33,891 nucleotides of DNA from Sphingomonadales bacterium (GCA_028868535.1 JAGWUH010000037.1:1-33891), one strand, 5' to 3'. Numbered from the stretch's first letter, positions 7,997-18,662 are shown. Notes: a model not told the origin generated them from the letters alone. Translations and numbers: made by a program.

Positions 7997-8716
7997 ATCG
8001 CGACATCGGGAACCAGCAGCGGGGCATCCGGGACCTGCCGCCCGCCGGGCGGCATCCTGGCCCGGTTTCGCCGCCGCTATCTCGATGTCCTCGCCTCGAT
8101 CTACCTCTACAACGAGCATCGCGGCTACACCTCGCTCGACCGCGTGCTGACGGCGGTGCGGGCGCGCTGTCCCGATGATCGCGGCTTCATCGCCGCGATC
8201 GAACAGCATCGCGCCGACGAGGAAAAGCACTACCGGATGTTCCGGCGCTGGTTCGAGCGACAGGGGCGGATGCCGCTGGCGGTCGATCGCGGCTATGGCC
8301 ACATCGACCACTTCATCGCCTTTGCCTTCCGGGTGCCGATCGAGGGGCTCGACACCGGCGCCATCGTTGCTGATCCGGCGGCGTTCGAGCGGCTGTGCCG
8401 GGTGATCGCGCTGACCGAGCAGCGGGGTCTGGCACAAGTCGAGGTGCTGCGCGCCAATGCCATCGTCAACGGCGACCCGGTGATGCGGCGGATCTTCGCG
8501 GTGATCCACGCCGACGAGCCGCGGCACTTCCTGCCCTACATCGATTGGCTCGGGCGCCAGCGGCTGCCGCTGGCGTTGCGGCGCGAGCGCTGGGCCGACT
8601 GGTGCATCCACAAGCTGTTGATGCTGTGGAAGCTGCCGCTGCTGTTCCTCAATCCCTGGGCACGGCGCCTGGAGGCCTGGCCGGACGCGGCCGATGCCGC
8701 GTCCGCCGCAGGCTGA
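7997..8716 (+). CDS. ferritin-like diiron protein, non-canonical start
   Basis: A helical protein of about 220-239 residues with the ligand set of a ferritin-like four-helix diiron site: Glu in YNEHRGY, EExxH in DEEKHYRMF, Glu in ALTEQRGL and ExxH in DEPRHF. Its substrate is unknown. The start is problematic. The first in-frame GTG (8144) lies after the first metal ligand, so it cannot give a complete site. No ATG, GTG or TTG exists in frame between the peroxidase stop and that point. The coordinate given is an ATC at 7997, six bases after GGAGA; CTG at 8057 is the other candidate and would start just before the conserved ARFRRRYLDVL. The gene follows the peroxidase by 12 bases and converges on metK. 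Confidence 0.75.
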   Translation: MATSGTSSGASGTCRPPGGILARFRRRYLDVLASIYLYNEHRGYTSLDRVLTAVRARCPDDRGFIAAIEQHRADEEKHYRMFRRWFERQGRMPLAVDRGYGHIDHFIAFAFRVPIEGLDTGAIVADPAAFERLCRVIALTEQRGLAQVEVLRANAIVNGDPVMRRIFAVIHADEPRHFLPYIDWLGRQRLPLALRRERWADWCIHKLLMLWKLPLLFLNPWARRLEAWPDAADAASAAG

Positions 8717-8728
8717 CGCGACGATCGA

Positions 8729-9934
<1,206 letters not shown>

Positions 9935-9949
9935 TGCCGGATGATCCAT

Positions 9950-9965
9950 ATAAAGAAATCTTTAT
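9950..9965 (-). promoter_or_regulatory. palindromic operator-like site at the metK start
   Basis: ATAAAG-AAAT-CTTTAT is a perfect inverted repeat of six bases per arm, strikingly AT-rich in a GC-rich region. It fills most of the 28 bases between the lnt stop and the first metK ATG. The position suggests repressor binding controlling metK; ArsR-type methionine-cycle regulators (SahR group) recognise AT-rich palindromes of this style, but that assignment is from memory. As RNA it would be a weak A/U hairpin. Confidence 0.5.
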
Positions 9966-9977
9966 GTGATCTCCGCC

Positions 9978-11546
9978 CTAGCCGGAACGGCGCCGGTTGG
10001 CAACCAGTGACAGGGCGAGAAGAACCGCGGCCCAGCATAGGGCGAGCCGGTTTCCGAAACGTGCAAACGGCGTAGGGGTATGCGGCGGCGGGATCGTGCC
10101 GTCGATCCGGGCGGCGGCGTGGCGGGGAACGAACTGGCGGACCACGCCGTCGGCGTCGATCACCGCGCTGATGCCGTTGGTTGTGGCGCGCAGGATCGGC
10201 AGCCCTTCCTCGATCGCGCGCAGGCGGGCCTGGGCCAGGTGCTGCGGCGGGCCCCAGGGGCCAAACCAGCCGTCGTTGGTCGGGTTGAACAGGTAATCGG
10301 GGCGGTGGTCGCGATCGACGACTTCACCGGAAAAGACGATCTCGTAGCAGATCTGCACCCCGGCCTTGCCGAGCGCGCCGAGATCGAGCGTGCGCGGGCC
10401 GGGGCCGGGCAGGAAGTCGATCTCGCCCGGGACGAGACGCGCGATGCCGAGCGGCTCGAGCAGGGGGCGCAGCGGCAGGTACTCGCCATAGGGGACGAGG
10501 TGGGCCTTGCTGTAGGAACCGACGATGCGGGCCTGGCCGTCCAGCGCGGTGACGACGTTGCGCACGCCGGCAACGCGGCCGCCATCAAGCACGAGGTCGG
10601 CGGTGCCGGTGAGCAGCAGGCTGTCCGGGCCGATCGCCCTGGCCAGCCGCCACCGCGCCAGGGCAGGATCGGCGGCAAAGGTGGCGTAAGTGTAGAACGC
10701 ATAGGGATAGCCGTCGCGCAGGTAGTCGGGCACGCCCGACTCGGGCCAGAGCACGAGGCGCCGGGAGCCGGGCCGCTGCGGCGCGGACAGCGCGGCGGTC
10801 TTGCGGAACTGCTCCTCGAACCGGGAGGGATCGTCGATCGCGGACTGTTCGATGTCGGGCTGGACGAGGGTGAAGCGGACCGGGCCGGCGGGCGGGGGCG
10901 CGGGCGCGCGGCCGGGGAGCAGGAACAGCGCGACGGGCAGCGCCAGCAGCACCGCGGCCACGGCGTCGCGGCGGCGGCGGGCGAAGGCGAGCCACCAGCC
11001 CGCAGCGAGCACGACGGCGAGGCCGGACAGCGCATAAGTGCCGAGCCAGGGCAGTACGGCGGCGAGCCCGGGGCGGTCGAACGGGCCGAGGGCGACGGCG
11101 GCGAACGGGTTCCACGGGAAGCCGGTGCAGACCCAGCCGCGAAGCCACTCCGACACGATCCAGCAGCCGGCGAAGGCGAGGGCGAAAGCGCGACGCGTGC
11201 GCAAGGCGAGGGCGCGCGCGGCAAGCGCGGCCAGCGCGGGGAACAACGCCAGGTAGAGCGCCAGGCCGAACACCGCGAGGCCACCGAGCCAGGCGGGCAT
11301 CTTGGCCTGGTACGTGAACGCGACGGCGATCCAGGTGTTGCCGACGGTGAAGTGGCCGACGCCCCAGGCCCAGCCGCGCCAGGCGGCGGCGCGCGAGGAA
11401 GGGGCATCGGCGATCAGCGCCAGCAGCCCCGCCATGCCGAGCAGCGCCAGCGGCCAGAGCGCCAGCGGCTGGAAGCCGCAGGCCGCGACCGCGCCCAGCG
11501 CGAGGGCGGCAAGCAGGCTCCGCGCGGCTGGCGGCACCGGCCTCAC
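9978..11546 (-). CDS. lnt: apolipoprotein N-acyltransferase
   Basis: A 522-residue inner-membrane enzyme that adds the third acyl chain to the lipidated cysteine of lipoproteins, completing their maturation for outer-membrane sorting. The first 215 residues hold about six to eight hydrophobic helices. The C-terminal periplasmic nitrilase-like domain carries the Glu-Lys-Cys triad: Glu269 (LWPESGVPDYL), Lys347 (YSKAHLVPYGEYLP) and Cys400 (VQICYEIVF). The start codon is GTG with no strong ribosome-binding site; being 17 bases after the DUF4167 gene, it may rely on coupling. The small lipoprotein at 1614-1847 would be one client. Confidence 0.96.
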   Translation of the reverse strand: MRPVPPAARSLLAALALGAVAACGFQPLALWPLALLGMAGLLALIADAPSSRAAAWRGWAWGVGHFTVGNTWIAVAFTYQAKMPAWLGGLAVFGLALYLALFPALAALAARALALRTRRAFALAFAGCWIVSEWLRGWVCTGFPWNPFAAVALGPFDRPGLAAVLPWLGTYALSGLAVVLAAGWWLAFARRRRDAVAAVLLALPVALFLLPGRAPAPPPAGPVRFTLVQPDIEQSAIDDPSRFEEQFRKTAALSAPQRPGSRRLVLWPESGVPDYLRDGYPYAFYTYATFAADPALARWRLARAIGPDSLLLTGTADLVLDGGRVAGVRNVVTALDGQARIVGSYSKAHLVPYGEYLPLRPLLEPLGIARLVPGEIDFLPGPGPRTLDLGALGKAGVQICYEIVFSGEVVDRDHRPDYLFNPTNDGWFGPWGPPQHLAQARLRAIEEGLPILRATTNGISAVIDADGVVRQFVPRHAAARIDGTIPPPHTPTPFARFGNRLALCWAAVLLALSLVANRRRSG

Positions 11547-11563
11547 GCGGTCACGCGGCTGGT

Positions 11564-12460
11564 TCAGTCAACCGACTGCAGCGGGCCGTCCGCATCGCCG
11601 GCGGCGGGCTTGCGGCGCGTGCGCTTGCGCGGCGCGGGAGCTTCCTCCGCATCGGCGGCAGGCTCGCGGCCGATCGCCGGCGGCAGCGCGGCCAGGTCGA
11701 TGCCGGGCGCCGTCCCGGGCGCATCGGTCGCTTCGGCAGGGCGGCCTTCACGACGCGGACGGCGATCCTCGCGCTTGGGCTGGTCCTCGCGCGGGGCGCG
11801 GTCCTCACGGCCTTCCTCGCGCCGGGGGCGCAGGCCGCGGGCGGCGCGGTTCGGGCGCAGGAACGGGTTCTCCGGCGGCTCATAGGGGTTGGCGGCGGCC
11901 GCATCCTCGGACGCGGCTTCCGGCTCGGCGGCGGGCTCCTCGCGGGCCGGGCGCTCGTCGCGGCGGTTGCGCCATTCGCGATCGCGGTTGTTCTCGCGTC
12001 CTTCGCGGTTGCCGCCTTCACGGTTGCCGCCCTCGCGATTCTCGCGCGTTTCCCGATTTTCGCGCTTGTCGTCGCGGTCCTCGCGCTCGCGGCGCTGGTA
12101 GACGGGTTGGTCGAACGCGGGGAAATCGCTTTCGACGCTGAACTCGCCGCCGTCGTCGCCATCCTCGCGGAAAGGCTCGTTGCCATCCCAGCGCTCGTCG
12201 CGCCGCATGCGCTGCTCTTCCTGGCGCTGGCGGGTATCGGCGATCACGCGAAAGTAGTGATCGGCAAACTGCAGGTAGTACTCCGCGTTGACGCGATCGC
12301 CGTTGAGGTGAGCGTCGTGCGCGAGCTTGCGATACTTTTCCAGCAGCTGCGGCGCGTTGCCCCGCGCGCGGCTGTCGATCCGGTTGAGTTGCTGGCCGCC
12401 GCCCTGCGGACGGTTGTTACCGCGGCCGCGCCGGCGGTTGTTCCCACGATTGTTGTTCAA
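11564..12460 (-). CDS. DUF4167 protein, basic and low-complexity
   Basis: A 298-residue protein beginning with TTG (MNNNRGNNRRRGRGNN...). The folded part is the conserved N-terminal DUF4167 region, residues about 20-85, with SRARGNAPQLLEKYRKLAHD and LNGDRVNAEYYLQFADHYFR. The rest is low complexity: arginine/glutamate-rich with NREGG repeats in the middle and Lys/Arg-rich near the end (RKRTRRKPA). Arg/Gly/Asn-rich tails suggest nucleic-acid or RNA contact, but no function is established for this alphaproteobacterial family to my knowledge. The TTG start is preferred because family members begin with a short Asn/Arg-rich stretch and AAGGA lies ten bases upstream. It is separated from prmC by 250 bases and leads directly into lnt. 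Confidence 0.85.
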   Translation of the reverse strand: MNNNRGNNRRRGRGNNRPQGGGQQLNRIDSRARGNAPQLLEKYRKLAHDAHLNGDRVNAEYYLQFADHYFRVIADTRQRQEEQRMRRDERWDGNEPFREDGDDGGEFSVESDFPAFDQPVYQRREREDRDDKRENRETRENREGGNREGGNREGRENNRDREWRNRRDERPAREEPAAEPEAASEDAAAANPYEPPENPFLRPNRAARGLRPRREEGREDRAPREDQPKREDRRPRREGRPAEATDAPGTAPGIDLAALPPAIGREPAADAEEAPAPRKRTRRKPAAGDADGPLQSVD

Positions 12461-12710
12461 GGGTGCGTTTTCCTTAACCCCGGTGGTCGCCCGGCAAAAA
12501 GGCCGGCTGGCGACGCGCGCTGCCATTCGCTCGGCCCGTGGCGCGGGCCGCTGCCCTGCAAGTGCATGAGTGGCAGGCGAAGGCCCGAACCCGGATGCAT
12601 ATGCTGGAGTAAGCCGGCCGATCGGGAGTGTTCATCGAACGGCGGCCTGCGATTCAATTAGGCATCGTACCCGGAAATGCCAAGCGGAATCTTAACGGGC
12701 CGGCGGGATT

Positions 12711-13535
12711 TCACGACCGGGCGAGCGCCAGCGCGCGCGGCAGGCCGTTGAGATCGCGGTGGAGCGCCGCCGCCAGGCCCGCCGCGCCGGCGATGGCGGC
12801 GACCGCGTCGGCCTGGGTGGCGCCGATCTCGATGAGTGCCAACCCGCCCGGCGCGAGCAGGGCCGGCAGCTGCGGCAGCAGCACGCGATAATCGTCGAGG
12901 CCGTCGGCACCGGCAAACAGCGCGCCGGCAGGCTCGTGGTCGCGTACCGAGGGGGCCAGCGCCGCGTCGATCTCGACATAGGGCGGGTTGGCGAGGACCA
13001 GGTCGAAGCGGCCAAGGCCGTCGGCCCAGCCCGGCCGGGTCCAGTCGCGTTCGAGCAGGCGCGCGCGGGTGCCCACCAGGGCATCGGCATTGGCCGCTGC
13101 CACCGCCAGCGCCGCCGCGCTGCGATCGATGCCGATGCCGTGCGCCTCCGGCAGGTGGGCGAGCACCGCCAGCAGCAGGGCCCCCGAGCCGGTGCCGCAA
13201 TCGAGCACCATGCGCGCCGCGGGCCGTTCGGCCAAGGCAACGTCGACCAGCACTTCGCTGTCACCGCGCGGGATCAGCACCGCCGGCCCGACGCGCAGCG
13301 GCAGGCCATAGAACTCCTGGTGGCCGAGGATGTAGGCGACGGGCTCATGGTTCGCGCGGCGATCGACCAGCGGCGCGAACCCGTCCGGCAAGGAATCGCG
13401 CATGTGCGCGAGCAGCAGCCTCGAGCGCGAAACGCCGAGCGCGTGCGCCATCAGCAGCTCGGCATCGAGGTGCGCGGTGTCCGAGCTGGTCGCCAGCCGC
13501 GCGGTCGCGTCGCGGATCGCCTCGGCGACGGTCAT
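12711..13535 (-). CDS. prmC: release factor glutamine methyltransferase
   Basis: A 274-residue AdoMet-dependent enzyme that N5-methylates the glutamine of the GGQ motif in release factors RF1 and RF2. The N-terminal helical domain binds the release factor. The Rossmann methyltransferase domain has motif I DCGTGSGA (112-119) and the glutamine-binding NPPY motif (183-186). The ATG at 13535 is used; a TTG at 13556 overlapping the prfA end would add seven residues. It follows prfA directly, so enzyme and substrate are encoded together, a common arrangement. No intrinsic terminator is evident in the 250 bases after it. Confidence 0.95.
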   Translation of the reverse strand: MTVAEAIRDATARLATSSDTAHLDAELLMAHALGVSRSRLLLAHMRDSLPDGFAPLVDRRANHEPVAYILGHQEFYGLPLRVGPAVLIPRGDSEVLVDVALAERPAARMVLDCGTGSGALLLAVLAHLPEAHGIGIDRSAAALAVAAANADALVGTRARLLERDWTRPGWADGLGRFDLVLANPPYVEIDAALAPSVRDHEPAGALFAGADGLDDYRVLLPQLPALLAPGGLALIEIGATQADAVAAIAGAAGLAAALHRDLNGLPRALALARS

Positions 13536-13545
13536 CGCGGCGCGG

Positions 13546-14610
13546 TCATTCGCCAAGCGCGGCGAGGCGCTTGGCCTGGTCTTCGGCGGTCAGCGCGTCG
13601 ATCAGCTCGCCGAGGCCGGGGCCTTCGAGTATCTCGGGCAGGCGATGCAGCGTCAGGTTGATGCGGTGATCTGTGACGCGGCCCTGCGGGAAGTTGTAGG
13701 TGCGGATGCGCTCCGAACGGTCACCACTGCCGACCATCGCCTTGCGCGCCTCCGCCTCGGCGCCCTGGGCGGCCTCGCGGCGGGCATCGTAAAGCCGCGT
13801 GCGCAGCACCTGCATCGCCTTGGCCTTGTTCTTGTGCTGGCTGCGCTCGTCCTGGCAGACGACGACGAGGCCGCTGGGCAGGTGGGTGATGCGCACCGCC
13901 GAATCGGTGGTGTTGACGTGCTGGCCGCCGGCGCCGCTGGCGCGGTAGATGTCGATCTTGAGGTCCTTGTCGTCGATCTGGACGTCGACCTCGTCGGGTT
14001 CGGGCAGGACGGCGACGGTGGCGGCGCTGGTGTGGATGCGCCCGCCGCTTTCGGTGACCGGGACGCGCTGGACGCGGTGCACGCCGCTTTCGAACTTGAG
14101 CTTCGCGAACACGCCGGTGCCGCTGACGTTGGCGACGACCTCCTTGAAGCCGCCGATGTCGCTGGCGTTGGCGCTGATCATCTCGACCCGCCAGCCCTGC
14201 TCGGCGGCGAAGCGTTCGTACATGCGATAGAGGTCGGCGGCGAACAGCGCTGCCTCGTCGCCGCCGGTGCCGGCGCGGATCTCGAGCATTGCCGGGCGGC
14301 TGTCGGCCGAATCGCGCGGCAGCATGGCGATGGCGAGGCGATGCTCGGCCTCGGGCAGCTCGGCACGGATGCGGGCGAGCTCCTCTTCCGCCAGCTCGCG
14401 CATCTCGGGATCGTCGAGAACGGACAGCGCGACCAGCTCGCCGCGCATTTCGCGCACGTCGGCGGCGGCCTTCGCCACCGGCTCCAGTTCGGCATAGTCG
14501 CGGCTGGCGGCGACGAAGTCCGCGCCTTCGAGCGTACCCGACGCCAGCCGCGCCTCGAGTTCAGCGAAACGGCTGGCGATCTGGGCGAGGCGCTGGTCGG
14601 AAATGCTCAC
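13546..14610 (-). CDS. prfA: peptide chain release factor 1
   Basis: A 354-residue class I release factor that decodes UAA and UAG and triggers peptidyl-tRNA hydrolysis. Features: [20 protein letters not shown] (112-131), the codon-recognition tripeptide PVT at 184-186 (the P-x-T motif of RF1) and the catalytic GGQ at 228-230 in [15 protein letters not shown]. The start is GTG, overlapping the hisS TGA in a GTGA arrangement, which indicates translational coupling. The neighbouring prmC methylates its GGQ glutamine. Confidence 0.97.
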   Translation of the reverse strand: MSISDQRLAQIASRFAELEARLASGTLEGADFVAASRDYAELEPVAKAAADVREMRGELVALSVLDDPEMRELAEEELARIRAELPEAEHRLAIAMLPRDSADSRPAMLEIRAGTGGDEAALFAADLYRMYERFAAEQGWRVEMISANASDIGGFKEVVANVSGTGVFAKLKFESGVHRVQRVPVTESGGRIHTSAATVAVLPEPDEVDVQIDDKDLKIDIYRASGAGGQHVNTTDSAVRITHLPSGLVVVCQDERSQHKNKAKAMQVLRTRLYDARREAAQGAEAEARKAMVGSGDRSERIRTYNFPQGRVTDHRINLTLHRLPEILEGPGLGELIDALTAEDQAKRLAALGE

Positions 14611-15860
14611 GGCAGCAGCGACTGGATGACCTGCTCGACCGCCGCATAGCGCCCGTCCGGTTCGGCCGAGCGCAAGTTGGTGACGAGCTGTCCGTCGCGT
14701 CGATTGATCGCGACGAGCACGCCGGCGTTGATCTTCGCCGCCTTGTCGAAGCGCTTGCGGGGGCTGCCGGTGGCGATCATGTCGGCCGAGAGTTCGGCAT
14801 GGCGCAGGCAGGCGAGTGCGCGGATGGCGAAATCGCGGGCGGCGTCGTCCTCCAGCGCGATGATCACGTCGAGCTTGTCCTCGGGCAGGCCGCCGGCATC
14901 GGCGACCAGCATCGCCAGCCGCTCGATCCCTGCCGCCCAGCCGACCGCCGGGGTGTGCGCGCCGCCCAGCGTCTCGATCAGGCCGTCGTAGCGGCCGCCG
15001 CCGAGCACGGTGCCTTGCGCGCCGAGCCGGTCGGTGACGAACTCGAACGCGGTGTGGCGGTAATAGTCGAGCCCGCGCACCAGCGCCGGGGCGCGGGTCC
15101 AGGCGACTCCGGCGGCATCGAGCCCGGTGGTCACGGCGGCGAAGAAGTCCTGCGCCTCGGCGCTGAGGAAATCGTCGATGCGCGGCGCGTCGGCGGTGAA
15201 CACCTTGTCGCGCGGGTCCTTCGAATCGAGGATGCGCAGCGGGTTCTTCTCCAGCCGCTCCTGCGAATCCTCGGACAGTTCGGCCCGGTGCGCGCGGAAA
15301 TGCTCGATCAGCGCCAGCCGCCAGGCCTCGCGGCTGGGGGCATCGCCCAGCGTGTTGAGCATCAGCGTGACGCCTTCCGCGATGCCGAGTTCCTTCAGCA
15401 ACTGGTCGGCCATCACCAGCAGCTCGACATCGGCCAGCGGCTCGGCGGCGCCGACGATCTCGGCGTCGATCTGGTGGAACTGGCGGTAGCGGCCCTTCTG
15501 CGGGCGCTCGTAGCGGAACAGCGGGCCGTGGGTGGCGACCTTGAGCGGCGCGAACTGCTGCCAGCCGTTGGTCAGGAAGGCGCGGGCGAGACCGGCGGTG
15601 AATTCCGGGCGCAGCGTCAGCGAATCGCCGCCGCGGTCCTCGAACGAGTACATTTCCTTGGAGACGACGTCGGTGGTCTCGCCCAGGCTGCGACTGAACA
15701 CCGCGGTCTTCTCGAACACCGGCATCTCGGCGCGGCGGAAGCGGTAGAGCTTGCGCACGCGCTCGAACGTCTCGACGACGCGGGCGAAGGCCTCGGCCTC
15801 GGCACCGAAGATGTCCTGGGTGCCGCGGATGGCCTGGGGTGTCTCGATCTTTGCTGACAT
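14607..15860 (-). CDS. hisS: histidyl-tRNA synthetase
   Basis: A 417-residue class II aminoacyl-tRNA synthetase charging tRNA-His. It begins with the usual [13 protein letters not shown] motif ([10 protein letters not shown]). The class II motif 2 region is [20 protein letters not shown]; the histidine-specific loop is [15 protein letters not shown]; the GGGRYDGL region and motif 3 (AAGIERLAM) follow. The C-terminal anticodon-binding domain spans about residues 320-417. It is the first gene of the hisS-prfA-prmC unit, with its promoter presumably in the 110 bases shared with the divergent M61 peptidase gene. Confidence 0.97.
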   Translation of the reverse strand: MSAKIETPQAIRGTQDIFGAEAEAFARVVETFERVRKLYRFRRAEMPVFEKTAVFSRSLGETTDVVSKEMYSFEDRGGDSLTLRPEFTAGLARAFLTNGWQQFAPLKVATHGPLFRYERPQKGRYRQFHQIDAEIVGAAEPLADVELLVMADQLLKELGIAEGVTLMLNTLGDAPSREAWRLALIEHFRAHRAELSEDSQERLEKNPLRILDSKDPRDKVFTADAPRIDDFLSAEAQDFFAAVTTGLDAAGVAWTRAPALVRGLDYYRHTAFEFVTDRLGAQGTVLGGGRYDGLIETLGGAHTPAVGWAAGIERLAMLVADAGGLPEDKLDVIIALEDDAARDFAIRALACLRHAELSADMIATGSPRKRFDKAAKINAGVLVAINRRDGQLVTNLRSAEPDGRYAAVEQVIQSLLP

Positions 15861-15969
15861 GGTCGTTTCGGGTTCCTGTTCGGGCGCGCGATTAGCGGGA
15901 ATGTGCCGCCGGGGAAAGCGCTACCAAATCCGGCTTGCGAACATGACTGTCAGCAGCCAATGTCCGGCG

Positions 15970-17922
15970 ATGATCAGATCGCTCCGCGCCGTCGCGCTCC
16001 TTTTCGCCCTTTCCTCCTCCACGCTGGTGCTGGCGCAAGCCGCCGCCGACAAGTCCGCCCCGCAGGCGGTGCCGCTGGCGCGCAACGTGCCCGACGCCGT
16101 GGACAAGCCCTATCCGGGCGGAATCATCGCGCTCGACATCGATGCCAGCGACACCCGCCGCGCCGCCTTTCGCGTCACCGAGACGATCCCGGTGGCGCCG
16201 GGCACGCGCAGTCTGATCCTGCAGTTGCCGCAGTGGATTCCCGGGCACCATTCGCCCGCCGGCACGATCGACCAGCTGGTCGACGTGCGCTTCCTTGCCG
16301 GCGACAAGCCGCTGAAGTGGTGGCGCGATCCGGTCGAGGTCTATGCGTTCCACGTCGAGCTGCCCGAAGGCACCACCGCGGTGACGGCGAAGTTCATCAA
16401 CACCTCGCCGATCCAGGGCAACGAGGGCCGGGTGACGATGACCCCGGAGATGCTGAACCTGCAGTGGGACCGGATGAGCCTCTACCCGGCCGGGCACTAC
16501 GTGCGGCAGATCAAGGTCAAGCCGACGGTGACGTTCCCCGGCGGCTGGCAGGTGGCGACCGCACTCGACGGCAAGAGCCAGACCGGCAGCGTCGTGACGT
16601 GGAACGCCGTCGACTACGAGACGCTGGTCGATTCGCCGATTTTCGCGGGCGTCCACTTCAAGCGCTTCGAACTGGGCGGCAACGTCGCGCTCGACGTCGT
16701 CGCGGACAAGCCGGAGAACCTCGCGATCAAGCCCGAGAACCTCGATGCCTACAAGGCGCTGGTGACCGAGGCCGGGCAAGCCTACGGCGCCTATCACTTC
16801 GACCACTACGATCTCCTGCTGGCGCTGTCCGACAAGCTCGGCGGCATCGGGCTCGAGCACCACCGTTCCAGCGAGAATTCGCAGGAGCCGAAGTCGCTGA
16901 CCGACTGGAAAGAGCTCGACTGGGACCGCAACGTCGTCGCGCATGAGTTCAGCCACTCCTGGGACGGCAAGTTCCGCCGCTCCGCCAGGTTGTGGACACC
17001 CGATTATCGCCAGCCGATGCAGGACAACCTGCTGTGGGTCTACGAAGGGCAGAACCAGTTCTGGGGGCTGGTGCTGGCGGCGCGCTCGGGCGTGCAGTCG
17101 AAGGAGGTCGTGCTCGGCGAGCTCGCCAGCTACGCCGGGTTGTTCTCGATGTGGCCGGGGCGCGGTTGGCGCTCGGTCGAGGATACCACGCACGATCCGA
17201 TCATGGCGGCGCGGCGACCCAAGCCGTTCGCCTCGCTCGATCGCAACGAGGATTACTACACCGAGGGCGCGCTGGTCTGGCTGGAAGCCGACCAGGTGAT
17301 CCGCGCCGGCACCGGCGGCAAGAAGGGGCTGGACGATTTCGCCAAGGTGTTCTTCGGCATCCGTCCGGGAGACTGGGGCGAGGTGACGTACGAGTTCGCC
17401 GATGTCGTCAAGGCCCTGAACGAGGTCTATCCGTACGACTGGGCGACGTTCCTCGACACCCGCATCAACCAGCCGGGGCAGCCGGTGCCGCTCGCCGGTA
17501 TCGAGAAGGCCGGCTACAGGCTGGTGTGGAAGGACGAGCCGAACCCCTACGACAAGGGCCGCTTCGCCGATGCCAAGGTGCTCAACCTGTTCAATTCGAT
17601 CGGCGTCAACCTGGACAAGGATGGCAAGGTGCTGTCGTGCCGGTGGGACAGCCCGGCGTTCAACGTCGGGCTGGTGCAGGGATCGAAGATCATCGCAGTC
17701 AACGGCAACAGCTATGACCAGGACGGCATCAAGGCGGCGATAACGGCCGCCAAGGTGGCGAAGGAGCCGATCTCGCTGATCGTCCAGCGCGGCGACAAGG
17801 TGATGACGCTGGCGATCGATTATCACGAGGGCCTGCGCTACCCGTGGCTCGAGCGCGCCGCGCCGGGCAAGGCGCCGGCGGGACTGGACCTGTTGCTGGC
17901 GCCGCGGCGGGCGAAGCGGTGA
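15970..17922 (+). CDS. M61 family metallopeptidase (glycyl-aminopeptidase type) with PDZ domain
   Basis: A 650-residue exported zinc peptidase. The ATG at 15970 gives a good signal peptide (MIRSLRAVALLFALSSS..., cleavage after LAQA near residue 22); an ATG at 15943 would add nine residues. An N-terminal beta-rich region precedes the gluzincin-like core: HEFSH at 325-329 supplies two histidine zinc ligands and Glu326 the base, and the downstream VYEGQNQ supplies the likely third ligand. A PDZ-like domain closes the C terminus (about 540-625). The founding M61 enzyme was described from a sphingomonad, so the family fits the organism. Substrate preference for N-terminal Gly/Ala is known for the family, not shown here. 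The gene is followed after four bases by the DUF1345 gene. Confidence 0.92.
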   Translation: MIRSLRAVALLFALSSSTLVLAQAAADKSAPQAVPLARNVPDAVDKPYPGGIIALDIDASDTRRAAFRVTETIPVAPGTRSLILQLPQWIPGHHSPAGTIDQLVDVRFLAGDKPLKWWRDPVEVYAFHVELPEGTTAVTAKFINTSPIQGNEGRVTMTPEMLNLQWDRMSLYPAGHYVRQIKVKPTVTFPGGWQVATALDGKSQTGSVVTWNAVDYETLVDSPIFAGVHFKRFELGGNVALDVVADKPENLAIKPENLDAYKALVTEAGQAYGAYHFDHYDLLLALSDKLGGIGLEHHRSSENSQEPKSLTDWKELDWDRNVVAHEFSHSWDGKFRRSARLWTPDYRQPMQDNLLWVYEGQNQFWGLVLAARSGVQSKEVVLGELASYAGLFSMWPGRGWRSVEDTTHDPIMAARRPKPFASLDRNEDYYTEGALVWLEADQVIRAGTGGKKGLDDFAKVFFGIRPGDWGEVTYEFADVVKALNEVYPYDWATFLDTRINQPGQPVPLAGIEKAGYRLVWKDEPNPYDKGRFADAKVLNLFNSIGVNLDKDGKVLSCRWDSPAFNVGLVQGSKIIAVNGNSYDQDGIKAAITAAKVAKEPISLIVQRGDKVMTLAIDYHEGLRYPWLERAAPGKAPAGLDLLLAPRRAKR

Positions 17923-17926
17923 AGCC

Positions 17927-18595
17927 ATGACCGGCGGGCGCGAGCCGAAGTCGAACGGCTGGTTCCTGCCGCCGCGCTTCCTGCTGTTCCTCGTCGCCTT
18001 CGGCGTCGCCGGGGGGCTGCTGTTCGCGCTGGACGCGCGCTGGAGCCAGGCGGTGATCGGCGCGTTCGACTTCGCGGCGTTGCTGTTCATCGCCTCGCTG
18101 TGGGGCCTGACCCGCGACGACACCCCGGCGAAGATGCACGCCGACGCGGTCGCCAACGATTCGAACCGGTTCGGGGTGCTGGTCATCACCAGCCTCGTGA
18201 TGCTGGTGATCGTGACCGCGGTGGCGGTCGAGCTGCCGGAGGCGCGCGCCCTGCGGGGGCGACCCCATGTCGCGTCGCTCCTCCTCGTTCTCACCAGCCT
18301 GGTGATCGCGTGGCTGTTTTCGAACCTGACGTACGCACTGCATTATGCGCACATGTACTTTCGCGATGACGGTGTCGGAGGCTTGCGGTTCCCGCAGGGC
18401 AAGGAGGCGCCGCATTGCCCGGACTATTGGGATTTCGCCTATTTCGCGCTGACCATCGGCATGGCTTTCGCCACGTCCGACGTCGAGATCGAGCGATCGG
18501 ACATCCGCCGCGTCGCGACGGTGCATGGCGCGGTGGCGTTCTTCTACAACCTGGTGGTGCTGGCTTTCACGATCAACGTCACCGCATCGGGCTGA
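17927..18595 (+). CDS. DUF1345 integral membrane protein
   Basis: A 222-residue inner-membrane protein with about five hydrophobic helices (roughly 20-37, 42-58, 87-104, 120-140 and 195-215) and the DUF1345 landmarks: SNLTYALHYAHMYF followed by CPDYWDFAYFALTIGMAFATSDVEI. No catalytic motif is evident and the function is unknown. The ATG lies four bases after the M61 stop, so both are probably translated from one message. There is no good ribosome-binding site of its own besides GAAG, in keeping with coupling. Confidence 0.85.
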   Translation: MTGGREPKSNGWFLPPRFLLFLVAFGVAGGLLFALDARWSQAVIGAFDFAALLFIASLWGLTRDDTPAKMHADAVANDSNRFGVLVITSLVMLVIVTAVAVELPEARALRGRPHVASLLLVLTSLVIAWLFSNLTYALHYAHMYFRDDGVGGLRFPQGKEAPHCPDYWDFAYFALTIGMAFATSDVEIERSDIRRVATVHGAVAFFYNLVVLAFTINVTASG

Positions 18596-18662
18596 AAATC
18601 GTTTCCGTCCGACTTTTGTCCATGTTGCATTGCAGCAGGGGGCGGGCTAGGCGGGCGGGGCT

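Noticed and set aside
8144..8716. GTG at 8144 as start of the diiron protein
   Set aside because: It would remove the first helix with its Glu ligand and conserved-looking sequence encoded upstream in the same frame.
15892..18294. 800-codon open frame antisense to the M61 and DUF1345 genes
   Set aside because: Same artefact; the plus-strand genes have clear motifs and signal or membrane segments.
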